Source: Beijerinckiaceae bacterium
Lineage (GTDB): Bacteria > Pseudomonadota > Alphaproteobacteria > Rhizobiales > Beijerinckiaceae
Length of the DNA stretch: 64,000 nucleotides
Direction of reading: 5' to 3'
NCBI GenBank assembly: GCA_004564215.1
Contig: CP024846.1
Span: 2,617,501-2,681,500, forward strand
Position 1 is the stretch's first letter; every line of letters starts with the position of its first letter. Positions 53,594 to 61,541 of this stretch are shown piece after piece. A program made the position numbers and the translations under genes. The notes below the pieces were generated by a model that was not told the DNA's origin, ran no database searches, and saw only the letters and a program-made list of their open reading frames with translations.

Positions 53594-53878
53594 TTATTTC
53601 AGAAAATGCAGTGAGAACTGAGCCAGCTTTTCCGACGTATCGAGGCCGCGCTCGACCGGCCATTTATTCTGGAAGAAATAGGTTTTTACGTCGCGGGTCA
53701 CTTCTTTCCCGTTGAGATACCAACGCTCGACGCCATCGGGGAAAATCACCGCCGGCCCGTCGGCCCGGTGCACCACGTCATTGTCCAGCCAAAGCCTCGT
53801 ATCGACATAGAGGTAGCACCCCGCCTTGCGCGACATGTCATCTTGATTGCGGTCGTCCACGGTGGCCATCTCGGTCAT
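53594..53878 (-). CDS. Hypothetical protein, 94 aa
   Basis: I do not recognise this protein. The body LYVDTRLWLDNDVVHRADGPAVIFPDGVERWYLNGKEVTRDVK (in part) has beta strands with WY and HRADGPAV like MORN-type or beta-rich repeats of phage and plasmid proteins. AAAGGA precedes the ATG. It lies 53 bases downstream of the GST gene and could be co-transcribed with it. Confidence 0.5.
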   Translation of the reverse strand: MTEMATVDDRNQDDMSRKAGCYLYVDTRLWLDNDVVHRADGPAVIFPDGVERWYLNGKEVTRDVKTYFFQNKWPVERGLDTSEKLAQFSLHFLK

Positions 53879-53931
53879 GATTTTTCCTTTCGAGGCTCAT
53901 CACTATTGGTTCTGCGCATTCGGTATCTGTC

Positions 53932-54618
53932 CTAAAGGGCTGCGGGCTGGTGCGCTCTTTCCGGGCTTGCGACCATGACATCACCGGACATGCCTAAGGC
54001 ATCCGGATTATAGCCCTCTTCGCGGAGGACGCGCCGCACCGCTGGGCGGGCGAGCATGCGGCGATAATGTGCGGCGAGATGTTCTGGCAGCGGAATCTTG
54101 ACCTTGTCAGCCCAGAATTCGACGTAAAAGAGAATCGGATCGGCGATTGAAAAATCGCCGATCACATAGGGTTTGGCCTTTATCTCGTCGTTCAGGATGG
54201 CAAATCCCTTCTCGATGATGTCGCGGCCAAGCTTCCGCACCGTCGCATGATCGCTCGGATTGCGGGTAAAGGTCGGGGTGGCGAAGATGCGGGCAAAGCC
54301 CTGGCAGTGGATGGTGTCCACGACATAGGCCATGGTCTCGAGAGCTTTTGCCTCCAGGTCGGGGGTCTCGGGCCATAATTTGGCGCGTGGGTGGGTGCGC
54401 GCGAGCCAGTAGGCGATCGCCTGCACCTCGGTGAGCGTGCTGCCGTCCTTGCGCATGAGCGCAGGAATCGTCGATTTTGGATTGATCGCGACATAGTCCG
54501 GCTTGAAATGATCGCCCGCCGGCAGGTTCACGATATAAACTTCGAAAATCTCCTCCAGCTCTTCCAGGATGATGTGAATACCGGTCGAGCAGGATCCAGG
54601 TGTCATGTAGAATTTCAT
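53932..54618 (-). CDS. Glutathione S-transferase family protein
   Basis: The protein has 228 residues. The N-terminal thioredoxin-like part has MKFYMTPGSCSTGIHIILEELE, PKSTIPALMRKDGSTLTEVQAIAYWLA with the GSH-binding segment. The C-terminal helical domain has YVIGDFSIADPILFYVEFW, the usual GDxxSIAD N-capping box. GSTs occur in several nif clusters, perhaps for redox or homocitrate-related chemistry, but the substrate is unknown. It has a putative sigma-54 promoter and NifA site upstream. Confidence 0.87.
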   Translation of the reverse strand: MKFYMTPGSCSTGIHIILEELEEIFEVYIVNLPAGDHFKPDYVAINPKSTIPALMRKDGSTLTEVQAIAYWLARTHPRAKLWPETPDLEAKALETMAYVVDTIHCQGFARIFATPTFTRNPSDHATVRKLGRDIIEKGFAILNDEIKAKPYVIGDFSIADPILFYVEFWADKVKIPLPEHLAAHYRRMLARPAVRRVLREEGYNPDALGMSGDVMVASPERAHQPAAL

Positions 54619-54677
54619 GTTTGCTCGTCCGCATTTTTGAGGGATGGGGCGCAACAGCGGGACCGCTCAGGCGTGCC

Positions 54678-54693
54678 CGGCATGCTTCATGCA
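54678..54693 (+). promoter_or_regulatory. Weak sigma-54-like element, plus strand
   Basis: CGGCATGCTTCATGCA keeps -24 GG, -12 GC and spacing, but the -12 box is ATGC. It would drive the gene at 54777. It overlaps the minus-strand element at 54690-54705 by four bases. Confidence 0.4.
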
Positions 54694-54705
54694 AATGCCG
54701 TGTCA
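54690..54705 (-). promoter_or_regulatory. Putative sigma-54 promoter of the GST gene
   Basis: On the minus strand TGACACGGCATTTGCA has a perfect -12 TTGCA and spacing, but GA instead of GG at -24. A perfect NifA site lies 46 bases upstream. Confidence 0.5.
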
Positions 54706-54751
54706 CCGCAGGTCTTGCGAGGAGGCGTCCGCAAAGCGCGTCCAGAATCCG

Positions 54752-54767
54752 TGTTCCATTTGCGACA
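54752..54767. promoter_or_regulatory. NifA-type site between GST and the 102-aa gene
   Basis: TGTTCCATTTGCGACA matches TGT-N10-ACA. It is 46 bases before the GST promoter but only nine bases before the plus-strand ATG at 54777, so it suits the GST direction better. Confidence 0.6.
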
Positions 54768-54776
54768 AAGACGAAA

Positions 54777-55085
54777 ATGGCATTCGATCTCAAAAATGAC
54801 TGGTCCGTGACCGATGTGAGCTCGCTGCTCGGCTCGGTTGAGGATGACCGGAGCTGGCGCCTCGAAGTCACGAGTGACGGGGTAGCGCAGCTGAATGATA
54901 TGACCACAATTCCCGACGCGGATTATGAAGCAAAGCTGCACTGCTTCTTTGAGATCTGGGATCAGGGAACCGATTTTGTGGGTCCAGGCGCGGCCGGCGA
55001 CAACAGCCTTTGTAAGAAGCTTGAGCGCGTTCTGCGGGAAAATTATCCGGTCCTTGCAGGTCCAAGGACGCTCTCGGCCCTTTGA
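54777..55085 (+). CDS. Hypothetical protein, 102 aa
   Basis: I do not recognise this protein. MAFDLKNDWSVTDVSSLLGSVEDDRSWRLEVTSDG (in part) leads into YEAKLHCFFEIWDQGTDFVGPGAAGDNSLCKKLERVL. It has two Cys and a Trp-containing central helix. The length and context (before a Rieske gene, 80 bases apart) suggest a nif-accessory protein. The ATG at 54777 lies within a longer open frame that is not conserved-looking. Confidence 0.6.
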   Translation: MAFDLKNDWSVTDVSSLLGSVEDDRSWRLEVTSDGVAQLNDMTTIPDADYEAKLHCFFEIWDQGTDFVGPGAAGDNSLCKKLERVLRENYPVLAGPRTLSAL

Positions 55086-55165
55086 GATACATGGGCGCTC
55101 GAGAGGTTCGTACCCCATAAGAGGGTGTGGCAAGGGTTAATAACTCGGCGGATAGAGGTGAAGGA

Positions 55166-55615
55166 ATGTCATCGGGGGATGCTGAGGTTTATGTGATCTG
55201 CGCCGCCAGCAATATCGAGCCGGGCACGGCCAAAGCATTTAGTCTCTTTCGGGTCAACGACACCGGAGAACACAGGCCTTTTCCGATCGTGATCGTACGA
55301 AAAAATGCAAAGGAATTTTTCGGCTATGTGAATACCTGCCCGCATGAGGGGCTTTGGCTCAATGTGGGCGCCGGAACATTTTTCGATGCCGAGCGGAAGT
55401 TTCTCAAATGCGGCCGGCATGGAGCCAAATTCGAGATCGAAACCGGGCTTTGTGTCGATGGACCTTGTAAGGAATCGAGCCTCCAGCCCATCTCGCTGGC
55501 GGTCGTCCAGGGCGATGTTTGCCTTTCCGGCGTCGAGCTCGTCGAGGACGACGGTGAGCCGGATCCGTTCGAAGAGCTTGACGATACCATGGAGATCATG
55601 ATCCATCCCGACTGA
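55166..55615 (+). CDS. Rieske-type [2Fe-2S] protein (copy 2)
   Basis: The protein has 149 residues. Ligands are in VNTCPHEGLW and FLKCGRHGAKFEIETG. It shares VYVICAASNI, GYVNTCPHEG, GLCVDGPCKE and an acidic end (EDDGEPDPFEELDD) with copy 1 at 30973-31395. GAGGTGAAGGA precedes the ATG. It is followed by two small unknown genes. A nif-linked electron carrier is the best guess. Confidence 0.87.
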   Translation: MSSGDAEVYVICAASNIEPGTAKAFSLFRVNDTGEHRPFPIVIVRKNAKEFFGYVNTCPHEGLWLNVGAGTFFDAERKFLKCGRHGAKFEIETGLCVDGPCKESSLQPISLAVVQGDVCLSGVELVEDDGEPDPFEELDDTMEIMIHPD

Positions 55616-55646
55616 TCGCTCGCCGACCCAAAGTCTGGAGGATATT

Positions 55647-55961
55647 ATGGCGGAGGAAATGCCCGAGGACTGTCGCTTTTTCGTATCTTATACCGGTGTC
55701 AAACTGCCCTTCAATCTTGTGAACCCGATCGCGGCAACTGCCCTTTCCAATCGCAATACGTTTATCCGCGCCTATTTCAACACGGCGGGTGCGCTGACCA
55801 GTTTCGAGAAGGTCGTTTATGGCGAGGTCGAACTTGCCCATCGCTATGAGTACCACCCGAACGGCACCCTTAAATCGGCTGAAATCATCATGTTGGAGGA
55901 GGATCCGGTCGTCATGAACTTCGACGAAAAAGGTGTGCAGCTTTCGGGTTCTGATGCCTGA
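55647..55961 (+). CDS. Small nif-island protein, possibly DUF6156-like
   Basis: The protein has 104 residues. MAEEMPEDCRFFVSYTGVKLPFNLVNPI opens it, then FIRAYFNTAGALTSFEKVVYGEVELAHRYEYHPNGTL (in part) and AEIIMLEEDPVVMNFDEKG. It looks beta-rich. I recall such proteins next to Rieske genes in nif clusters as DUF6156, but cannot confirm. GGAGG lies 11 bases before the ATG. Confidence 0.6.
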   Translation: MAEEMPEDCRFFVSYTGVKLPFNLVNPIAATALSNRNTFIRAYFNTAGALTSFEKVVYGEVELAHRYEYHPNGTLKSAEIIMLEEDPVVMNFDEKGVQLSGSDA

Positions 55962-55985
55962 TCGCAAATGGCGGAGGAGGGAGCG

Positions 55986-56153
55986 GTGACGGTCGCTCAA
56001 TTGATCGAAGAACTCGCAAGGATGCCGAAAGACGCGGTCGTGTTGATGGAAAGCGACGGGGGGTTGTCGCTGGTCAGCGCGTTGGATTTCGTCGCGGCTC
56101 TGGGTCCAGCGGCGCCGGCCGAAGTAATCCTGCTTCCGAATATGAACGAATAG
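55986..56153 (+). CDS. Small hypothetical protein, 55 aa
   Basis: I do not recognise this protein. It reads TVAQLIEELARMPKDAVVLMES, then a hydrophobic LSLVSALDFVAALG end; it resembles the short 'DxVV.ME' units of phage-type proteins. GGAGGAGGG lies just before the GTG at 55986, so this start is better than the ATG at 55968. It follows the DUF6156-like gene closely. Confidence 0.55.
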   Translation: MTVAQLIEELARMPKDAVVLMESDGGLSLVSALDFVAALGPAAPAEVILLPNMNE

Positions 56154-56288
56154 CGCGTGTGGCTCGCATGCCGGGGAGCCGATCTTCCTCACGCCGAAGG
56201 CACGCGATCAATCATGCGCGTTGGTGAGATCCTTGCTTAAGATCTGGCGGGGCGGTCGCCCGGAATGGGATGTGGCAGGAGATCTGGG

Positions 56289-58331
56289 GTGACAAACCGG
56301 TTGGCGCAGGAAACGAGCCCCTATCTTCTGCAGCATAAGGACAATCCGGTCGATTGGCATGTGTGGTGTTCGGACACGCTCTCGAAAGCGCAAGCGGCGG
56401 ACATGCCGATCTTGCTTTCGGTCGGCTATGCGGCCTGCCATTGGTGCCATGTAATGGCGCATGAGAGCTTCGAAGATGCCGAGACGGCGGCGCTTATCAA
56501 TGAGCTCTTCATCCCGATCAAAGTCGATCGGGAAGAGCGGCCCGACGTCGATACCATTTATCAAAATGCCTTGTCGCTGCTCGGCCAGCATGGCGGCTGG
56601 CCGCTGACCATGTTTCTAACGCCCAAGGGCGAGCCTTTCTGGGGCGGCACCTATTACCCTCCTGTGAAAAAATATGGCCGCCCGGCATTTGCAGATGTGT
56701 TGAAGAAAGTTGCCGGAGTTTATCGCCAGGAAAAAGAGACGGTGGCAAAAAACACCGGCATTCTCGCCAATGGCTTGCGCAAACTGTCCGAGCCGCCGCC
56801 CGACAATATGCTCACGCCCGACACGCTGAACGAAATCTGTCTGAAGATCGCCGAATTGATCGATCCGGTCGAAGGCGGTTTGGGACAAGCCCCGAAATTT
56901 CCGCAATCGCCCGTGCTGGCCCTTCTGTGGCGCGGCTACAAGCGCACCGGCCACGCGAGTTTGCGCGATGGAGTCTTGCTGACGCTTGACCATATGTCGC
57001 AAGGCGGCATTTACGACCATCTCGGCGGCGGTTATGCGCGTTATGCGACGGACAATGATTGGTTGATCCCGCATTTCGAAAAAATGCTCTACGACAATGC
57101 CCAGCTCATCGAGCTTTTGACCTGGGCCTGGCAGGAAACCAAAAATCCGCTTTATGCGGCGCGGGTCGCCGAGACCATCGGCTGGATGCTGCGGGAAATG
57201 CGCGTCGAAGGTGGGGCCTTTGCCGCGGCGCTCGATGCCGACAGCGAACATGAGGAAGGCAAATTCTACACATGGACGGCAGCCGAGGTGGGGGCGGTTC
57301 TTGGACCCGACGCGCCTCTCTTCAACAGGCATTACAACGTGCATCGCATCGGCAATTGGGAAGGCAAGACCATTCTCAACCGCTCGGATATGCCGGAGCT
57401 GATGGATATGGAGACCGAAGCGAAACTCGCCGCATGCCGCGAAAAACTTTGGGCGGTCCGCGAACAGCGTGTGCGGCCGGGGCGGGATCACAAGGTCCTG
57501 GCGGATTGGAACGGCTTGGCTATTTCAGCACTGTGTCTTGCGGCCGGCGCATTCGTCAAGGGCGAATGGCTGGACGCGGCCCGGGAGGCATTTTCCTTCA
57601 TCGAAACCAGAATGACGGGAGCGGACGGCCGCCTATTCCATTCCTGGTGCGAGGGCCGCGTGCACCCGGGTATTCTCGATGACTATGCGAATATGAGCCG
57701 CGCCGCGCTGGCGCTCTATCAGGCGACGGGTGCGGATTTCTATCTCGCCCGCGCCGAGAGCTGGGTCGCTCTGCTCGGGGCGCATTACCGCGACGAAGAG
57801 CGGGGCGGCTATTTCTCGACGCCGCATGATGCCGCCGATCTCATTACCCGCATCCGCAATGCGGCCGACAATGCAACCCCCTCCGGCAATGGCATGATGG
57901 TCGAGGTTTTGGCGAATCTTTATTATTTGACAGGCAAGCCTGGCTATCGCGACCAGTCCGAGGTGCAGATCGGGGCATTTGTGGGGGAGGCCGTACGCCA
58001 CGCCGTTCCGCTCGCCACTCTTCTGTCGGGGATGGATTTTCTCCTCAATGCCGTGCAAATCACGATCTGTGACGGTGAGGGAGCGCAGGCGCTGTTGCGA
58101 GAGGTGGAGACCTTCTGTGTCCCCAATCGGGTCTTACAAAGGATCCAAGGGGATGAGGAGGTGCCGCCGGGGCATCCTGCGGAGGGAAAGACACGGGTCG
58201 GCAATTTGGCGACGGCCTATGTCTGTGTCGGCGAGAGTTGCTCGCTTCCGATCACGGATTGGGAGATCTTGCACCGCGTTCTTTCGGACCGCGGCGCGCA
58301 TATGACAGGGTGTGGAGTGAAGGATGTCTGA
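56289..58331 (+). CDS. DUF255 thioredoxin-domain protein (YyaL/SPATA20 type)
   Basis: The protein has 680 residues from a GTG start with AGGAG upstream. The thioredoxin-like domain begins NRLAQETSPYLLQHKDNPVDW and has CHWCH near residue 56 in YAACHWCHVMAHESFED. An (alpha/alpha)6-barrel follows (GGIYDHLGGGYARYATDNDW, KVLADWNGLAISAL, NATPSGNGMMVEVLANLYYL). The function is unknown; a redox role with sugar-like binding is assumed. It overlaps the hemoglobin gene by eight bases. Confidence 0.9.
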   Translation: MTNRLAQETSPYLLQHKDNPVDWHVWCSDTLSKAQAADMPILLSVGYAACHWCHVMAHESFEDAETAALINELFIPIKVDREERPDVDTIYQNALSLLGQHGGWPLTMFLTPKGEPFWGGTYYPPVKKYGRPAFADVLKKVAGVYRQEKETVAKNTGILANGLRKLSEPPPDNMLTPDTLNEICLKIAELIDPVEGGLGQAPKFPQSPVLALLWRGYKRTGHASLRDGVLLTLDHMSQGGIYDHLGGGYARYATDNDWLIPHFEKMLYDNAQLIELLTWAWQETKNPLYAARVAETIGWMLREMRVEGGAFAAALDADSEHEEGKFYTWTAAEVGAVLGPDAPLFNRHYNVHRIGNWEGKTILNRSDMPELMDMETEAKLAACREKLWAVREQRVRPGRDHKVLADWNGLAISALCLAAGAFVKGEWLDAAREAFSFIETRMTGADGRLFHSWCEGRVHPGILDDYANMSRAALALYQATGADFYLARAESWVALLGAHYRDEERGGYFSTPHDAADLITRIRNAADNATPSGNGMMVEVLANLYYLTGKPGYRDQSEVQIGAFVGEAVRHAVPLATLLSGMDFLLNAVQITICDGEGAQALLREVETFCVPNRVLQRIQGDEEVPPGHPAEGKTRVGNLATAYVCVGESCSLPITDWEILHRVLSDRGAHMTGCGVKDV

Positions 58332-58752
58332 CGTCGCGGTTGAGGTTTCAATGTTTGAGCGGATCGGCGGTGCGCTTGTCATCGACCGTTTGGTCGAGGG
58401 CTTCTACCGGAGGATGGAGACGCTGCCGGAAGCCAAGGTGATCCGGACCATGCACGCCGACGATCTCGGGCCGACCAAAAATATTCTCAAGCGCTATCTC
58501 TGCGAATGGATGGGAGGTCCAAAACTCTATTCGGCCGAAAAGGGCCATCCCCGGCTGCGCCAGCGGCATATGGGCTTCAAGATCGGCGCGCCGGAACGCG
58601 ATGCCTGGTTGCTTTGCATGAAGGGCGCGTTGGAAGAGACCGTTGCCGATGTCGAAGCCCGCCAGGAGATTTACGTCTTGCTGGCAAAGCTCGCCGATTG
58701 GATGCGCAACCAAGCGGACAATCCCCACGATATGGGCGCACATCGTCCGTGA
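58324..58752 (+). CDS. Group II truncated hemoglobin
   Basis: The protein has 142 residues. The 2-on-2 globin pattern has FERIGGALVIDRLVEGFYRRM with the B10 Tyr, PRLRQRHMGFKIGAPERDAWLLCM with the proximal His and G8 Trp of group II. It binds O2 or NO and may guard nitrogenase or sense gases. It overlaps the DUF255 gene and probably shares its mRNA. A hydrophobic pocket is expected from the LLCM helix. Confidence 0.87.
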   Translation: MSDVAVEVSMFERIGGALVIDRLVEGFYRRMETLPEAKVIRTMHADDLGPTKNILKRYLCEWMGGPKLYSAEKGHPRLRQRHMGFKIGAPERDAWLLCMKGALEETVADVEARQEIYVLLAKLADWMRNQADNPHDMGAHRP

Positions 58753-58755
58753 GGT

Positions 58756-58995
58756 CTATAAAGGGATCCCAAAAAAGTCCTCGTCCGCGCCGCCCCAGGC
58801 TTTATGAAGGGCCAAGCCCTTCTGCCATTGCGCGGCTTCCGTTTCGTCCGCGCCGCGATGGGTAATCTTGCCGGTCGAGTTTTCAGCCAGCAGATAGGTC
58901 TTCCCGTTGCGAATGAAGCGATTGAGATCTTTCATGTCGGTCGGGCGCACGACGCATCGGGGCGCTTCGTCGACGAGAATGGTCGTGGGAAGCAT
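58756..58995 (-). CDS. Small nif-controlled protein, 79 aa
   Basis: I do not recognise this protein. It opens with TILVDEAPRCVVRP, continues TDMKDLNRFIRNGKTYLLAENSTGKITHRGADE (in part), and ends in an aromatic WGGADEDFFGIP tail. One Cys. GAGGAG lies 8 bases before the ATG. It follows the 81-aa gene after a 29-base gap, so both are read from the sigma-54 promoter at 59327-59342. Confidence 0.6.
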   Translation of the reverse strand: MLPTTILVDEAPRCVVRPTDMKDLNRFIRNGKTYLLAENSTGKITHRGADETEAAQWQKGLALHKAWGGADEDFFGIPL

Positions 58996-59024
58996 TGCCA
59001 GATCTCCTCTTGACTGAACTCAGC

Positions 59025-59270
59025 TTAAAATCCGTCCTCCGCGCGGCCCCATGGATGCGAGCCTGGGACAAGCGACGCGCTGATTCCAGCCTTCTCTATA
59101 TCCGCAAGGCTTTTGTAGAAGGTGCCTTCATGCACAAGGGTGCCGCCCTTTGTGGTAATCGCGACATAGCGTGCGACAGGATCGGTTTCACAGAGATATC
59201 CGCCACCCGGATCCAGGGTGTTGCGTGCATTTCCATCCCAATCCACAAAGAAACCTTCCGCGACCGGCAT
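59025..59270 (-). CDS. Small nif-controlled protein, 81 aa
   Basis: I do not recognise this protein. GFFVDWDGNARNTLDPGGGYLCETDPVARYVAITTKGGTL (in part) is beta-rich and ends in a short helix with LADIEKAGISASLVPGSHPWGRAED. One Cys. It is the first gene after a sigma-54 promoter and NifA site, so it belongs to the nif regulon although it has no known family. Confidence 0.6.
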   Translation of the reverse strand: MPVAEGFFVDWDGNARNTLDPGGGYLCETDPVARYVAITTKGGTLVHEGTFYKSLADIEKAGISASLVPGSHPWGRAEDGF

Positions 59271-59326
59271 GCGACATCCTCATTGATTGAACTCATCGAC
59301 CATCGGTGAGCCGATGCTGGCATGAG

Positions 59327-59342
59327 AGCAAATTTCTTGCCG
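59327..59342 (-). promoter_or_regulatory. Sigma-54 promoter of the two small genes
   Basis: On the minus strand CGGCAAGAAATTTGCT has -24 GG, -12 TTGC and the right spacing; the leader is about 45 bases. Confidence 0.65.
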
Positions 59343-59373
59343 CGCCCGATTCACAGGTGATTGTCATGTTCAA

Positions 59374-59389
59374 TGTTGCGAACGCGACA
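59374..59389. promoter_or_regulatory. NifA upstream activator site
   Basis: TGTTGCGAACGCGACA matches TGT-N10-ACA, 31 bases before the -24 element at 59342. This is the closest spacing in the window. Confidence 0.7.
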
Positions 59390-59420
59390 ATCATGCCAAG
59401 CGCAATGTTAAGCTCCGCAA

Positions 59421-59437
59421 GCTGTCCGTACGACAGC
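59421..59437. repeat. Small inverted repeat
   Basis: GCTGTC-CGTAC-GACAGC is a perfect inverted repeat in the leader of the GNAT-like gene. It could be an operator; no regulator is recognised. Confidence 0.35.
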
Positions 59438-59524
59438 GAAATTTAGTCCAAGCCTCATTGATTTCTGCGCGCGCGAGGCTCCATTTTGTGCTAGCTATTT
59501 CTTTTCCGTTCTGGGGATAAAATC

Positions 59525-60001
59525 ATGGCTGACTTGAAGCAACGCGCGGCGGCGTTGAGCGATCTAAAAGACATCTGGGGCCTGCTGAAAGAAGCTGCAA
59601 ACGAGATCCCGTTTGATCTCGGGAATGAGGCCAGCCAGGAAAACGTCTTGACCGAAATCATGGCGTGCTGCACCTCCGGCCTTTCGCCGATTGTTATCGG
59701 CGAGGACAAAGCCGTCGTTGGGGCATTGCTTGTGCGCCGGGACGATTTCGAATGGGGTTTTAGGAACGGTGAGGCGGTTCACGTTTCCTATGCGGCAATT
59801 GCACCGACCCACCGCGATCAAGGGGTTTTGGCTTCGCTGGTCGCGGAAGTACAAGACCGCAAGGTTCCGGTGTTTGCCAGTGTGAAAACCGGAGACCAGC
59901 TGGGTCTTGCCGATGAACTCCAGAAGCTTGGCTTCAAGCATGAATGCGCGGCGGAAAGCGGCTGGGGCGATCTCTACAAATGGCAGCCTGCGGCAAACTA
60001 A
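59525..60001 (+). CDS. GNAT-like N-acetyltransferase
   Basis: The protein has 158 residues. A helix (LSDLKDIWGLLKEAANEIPFDL) and strand lead to VHVSYAAIAPTHRDQGVLASLVAEV, which resembles the GNAT acetyl-CoA motif (R/Q-x-x-G-x-G/A) with a weak glycine pattern (RDQGVL), then KLGFKHECAAESGW. The acyl-CoA site is atypical, so the substrate and activity are uncertain. It stands between the nif-controlled pair and a convergent small gene. Confidence 0.6.
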   Translation: MADLKQRAAALSDLKDIWGLLKEAANEIPFDLGNEASQENVLTEIMACCTSGLSPIVIGEDKAVVGALLVRRDDFEWGFRNGEAVHVSYAAIAPTHRDQGVLASLVAEVQDRKVPVFASVKTGDQLGLADELQKLGFKHECAAESGWGDLYKWQPAAN

Positions 60002-60030
60002 GTTTGTGCCTTGGCGCGCTTGCAAATAGG

Positions 60031-60074
60031 GTTCGGGCCAAGATCCGATCAAGGATCAGGGTCCGAACTTCTTG
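60031..60074. terminator. Hairpin terminator between convergent genes
   Basis: GTTCGGGCC and GGGTCCGAAC form a stem (with one bulge) around a loop of about 18 bases that itself holds GATCC/GGATC, followed by TTCTTG and further T-rich sequence. It separates the GNAT-like gene from the convergent 105-aa gene. Confidence 0.55.
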
Positions 60075-60123
60075 ATGATTTTATCGAACGGCTTCCCTGC
60101 CGAGCTCCGAAGGGAATCGGGCT

Positions 60124-60441
60124 TTAAGAATCGCCCCGCGTTGCGAGGTCGGCGAGCGCCTGTTCGATGATTGCCCGGCAATTTAAGAGGCGTTGATATT
60201 CCGCCTTGCTTACTTGAACCGTCTCCCGCGAAAGGGGCTGCCCCGGCACGGGCTCGCTCGCCTGAGCGGCTTCGAACAAGATTTTTTCGAGCTGGAATAT
60301 GCGCTCGCTCGCCCGTTCGAGATAGGGAACCGGATTCGCCAGGACATTCGCTTCGTGCAGCGCATCCAGGCTTAACAGCGTTCTGAGGCGGCGTGCCGAC
60401 TGACGCTTCTTCTTGCCGAACTCATGCTTGATCACGCTCAC
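60124..60441 (-). CDS. Hypothetical helical protein, 105 aa
   Basis: I do not recognise this protein. It starts basic (KHEFGKKKRQSARRLRTLLS) and continues as long helices (ALHEANVLANPVPYLERASERIFQLEKILFEAA in part; VSKAEYQRLLNCRAIIEQALADL), probably coiled-coil. It may bind nucleic acid or dimerise. It lies 47 bases downstream of the dienelactone hydrolase gene on the same strand and marks the edge of the nif island. Confidence 0.55.
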   Translation of the reverse strand: MSVIKHEFGKKKRQSARRLRTLLSLDALHEANVLANPVPYLERASERIFQLEKILFEAAQASEPVPGQPLSRETVQVSKAEYQRLLNCRAIIEQALADLATRGDS

Positions 60442-60488
60442 GATGGTCCCCGTCGATCATCGGTTCGCTGAGCATTTGATCCCGGCAC

Positions 60489-61250
60489 TCATTCGGGCGG
60501 TCCATCCGCCATGGCCGCCGCCGGCTTTTTCTTCTTTTCCGTTTTCGCAGCCGCATAGGCCCCCGCGTTCTTCAGAAGAATGGGCGGTTGACCTTCCACA
60601 TATTGGGCGATCCAGAACAGCGTGCGCTCAAGGGCTTTGGTAGCGGCTACCTCGTTATAGCTGCTGCGTTCATCGCAGTTGAAGCCATGCCCCGCCAGAT
60701 AGGTGAAAGCGCTGACATCTGGCCGAGCGGCCCGGAAGTGGACAATCTCTTCCGGCGCGATCAGAGGATCTTCCTCGCTGAAATGCACCAAGGTTGGGAT
60801 TTTCCGCTTCTCTTGGAATTCATTTGTGATTCCGCCGCCATAATAACCGATGGCGCAGGCAAGCCCGCTCACTTTGTTGCCCGAGAGATAGGCGAGATAG
60901 CCGCCCCAGCAATAGCCGACAATCGCGACTTTCCCGACATCCTTCACCGAATCGACAGTTGCCTGAATGTCGGCAAGCGCATCCTTGAGGTCCACTTTGC
61001 TCTTGAGTTCCAGGCCCTGGGTGAGTCCCGCTTCGTCATATGGCAGTGCCACGTCGCGGTTTACCCGATCGAAGAGCGCGGGGGCGATCGCGACATAGCC
61101 GCGCGCGACAAAGCTTGCCACCATTTTCTTGATATGCGGATCGATCCCGAAGACTTCGTGAAGAACCACAACGGCGCCTTTAGGCGCCTCGGATGGATCC
61201 TCGCGATAGGCTGAAAATTTATGTCCGTCGGCTGCGGTTAGCTCGATCAT
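60489..61250 (-). CDS. Dienelactone hydrolase family protein
   Basis: The protein has 253 residues with the alpha/beta-hydrolase fold. GYCWGGYLAYLSG has the nucleophile Cys in the G-x-C-x-G elbow (near residue 122), HFSEEDPLIAPEEIVHF the acid, and LAGHGFNCDERSSYN the catalytic His. It cleaves lactones or esters; the exact substrate is unknown. GGGAG precedes the ATG. It looks like flanking chromosomal DNA, not part of the nif system. Confidence 0.85.
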   Translation of the reverse strand: MIELTAADGHKFSAYREDPSEAPKGAVVVLHEVFGIDPHIKKMVASFVARGYVAIAPALFDRVNRDVALPYDEAGLTQGLELKSKVDLKDALADIQATVDSVKDVGKVAIVGYCWGGYLAYLSGNKVSGLACAIGYYGGGITNEFQEKRKIPTLVHFSEEDPLIAPEEIVHFRAARPDVSAFTYLAGHGFNCDERSSYNEVAATKALERTLFWIAQYVEGQPPILLKNAGAYAAAKTEKKKKPAAAMADGPPE

Positions 61251-61541
61251 GGTGCTCCCAGTCACTTTGCATGGAGAGGATGAAAGCGGTTAGGGTCGCT
61301 CTGCCGCTGATGACTGGGATGAGGATGCAGGTAAGGTGCCAACCCTGCAGCCCTCGGGCGGTGTGGCAAATCGTGAAGGCTTTCCGACAACCGCCGACCT
61401 CCCGTCGGACATGGCGGGCCGCGGCCAGCGTCCAGCGACAGGTCGGAGTAAGGACGCAAGAGTAAAAGGGACCGGTTGCCGCTTAGCTTGCGGCCAGCTA
61501 GGTTGATCGCTCCTTTTTCGCCAGCGATTGGTTCTACCGAC
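61251..61541. other. Non-coding stretch before plsY
   Basis: These 291 bases show no convincing gene. GC-rich segments near 61320-61400 vaguely recall riboswitch-like pairing, but no known riboswitch or RNA core is present. Confidence 0.35.

Noticed and set aside
61300-61420. GC-rich paired segments upstream of plsY suggestive of a cobalamin riboswitch
   Set aside because: The B12-box core and the expected junction sequences are absent, and plsY is not a B12-controlled gene.
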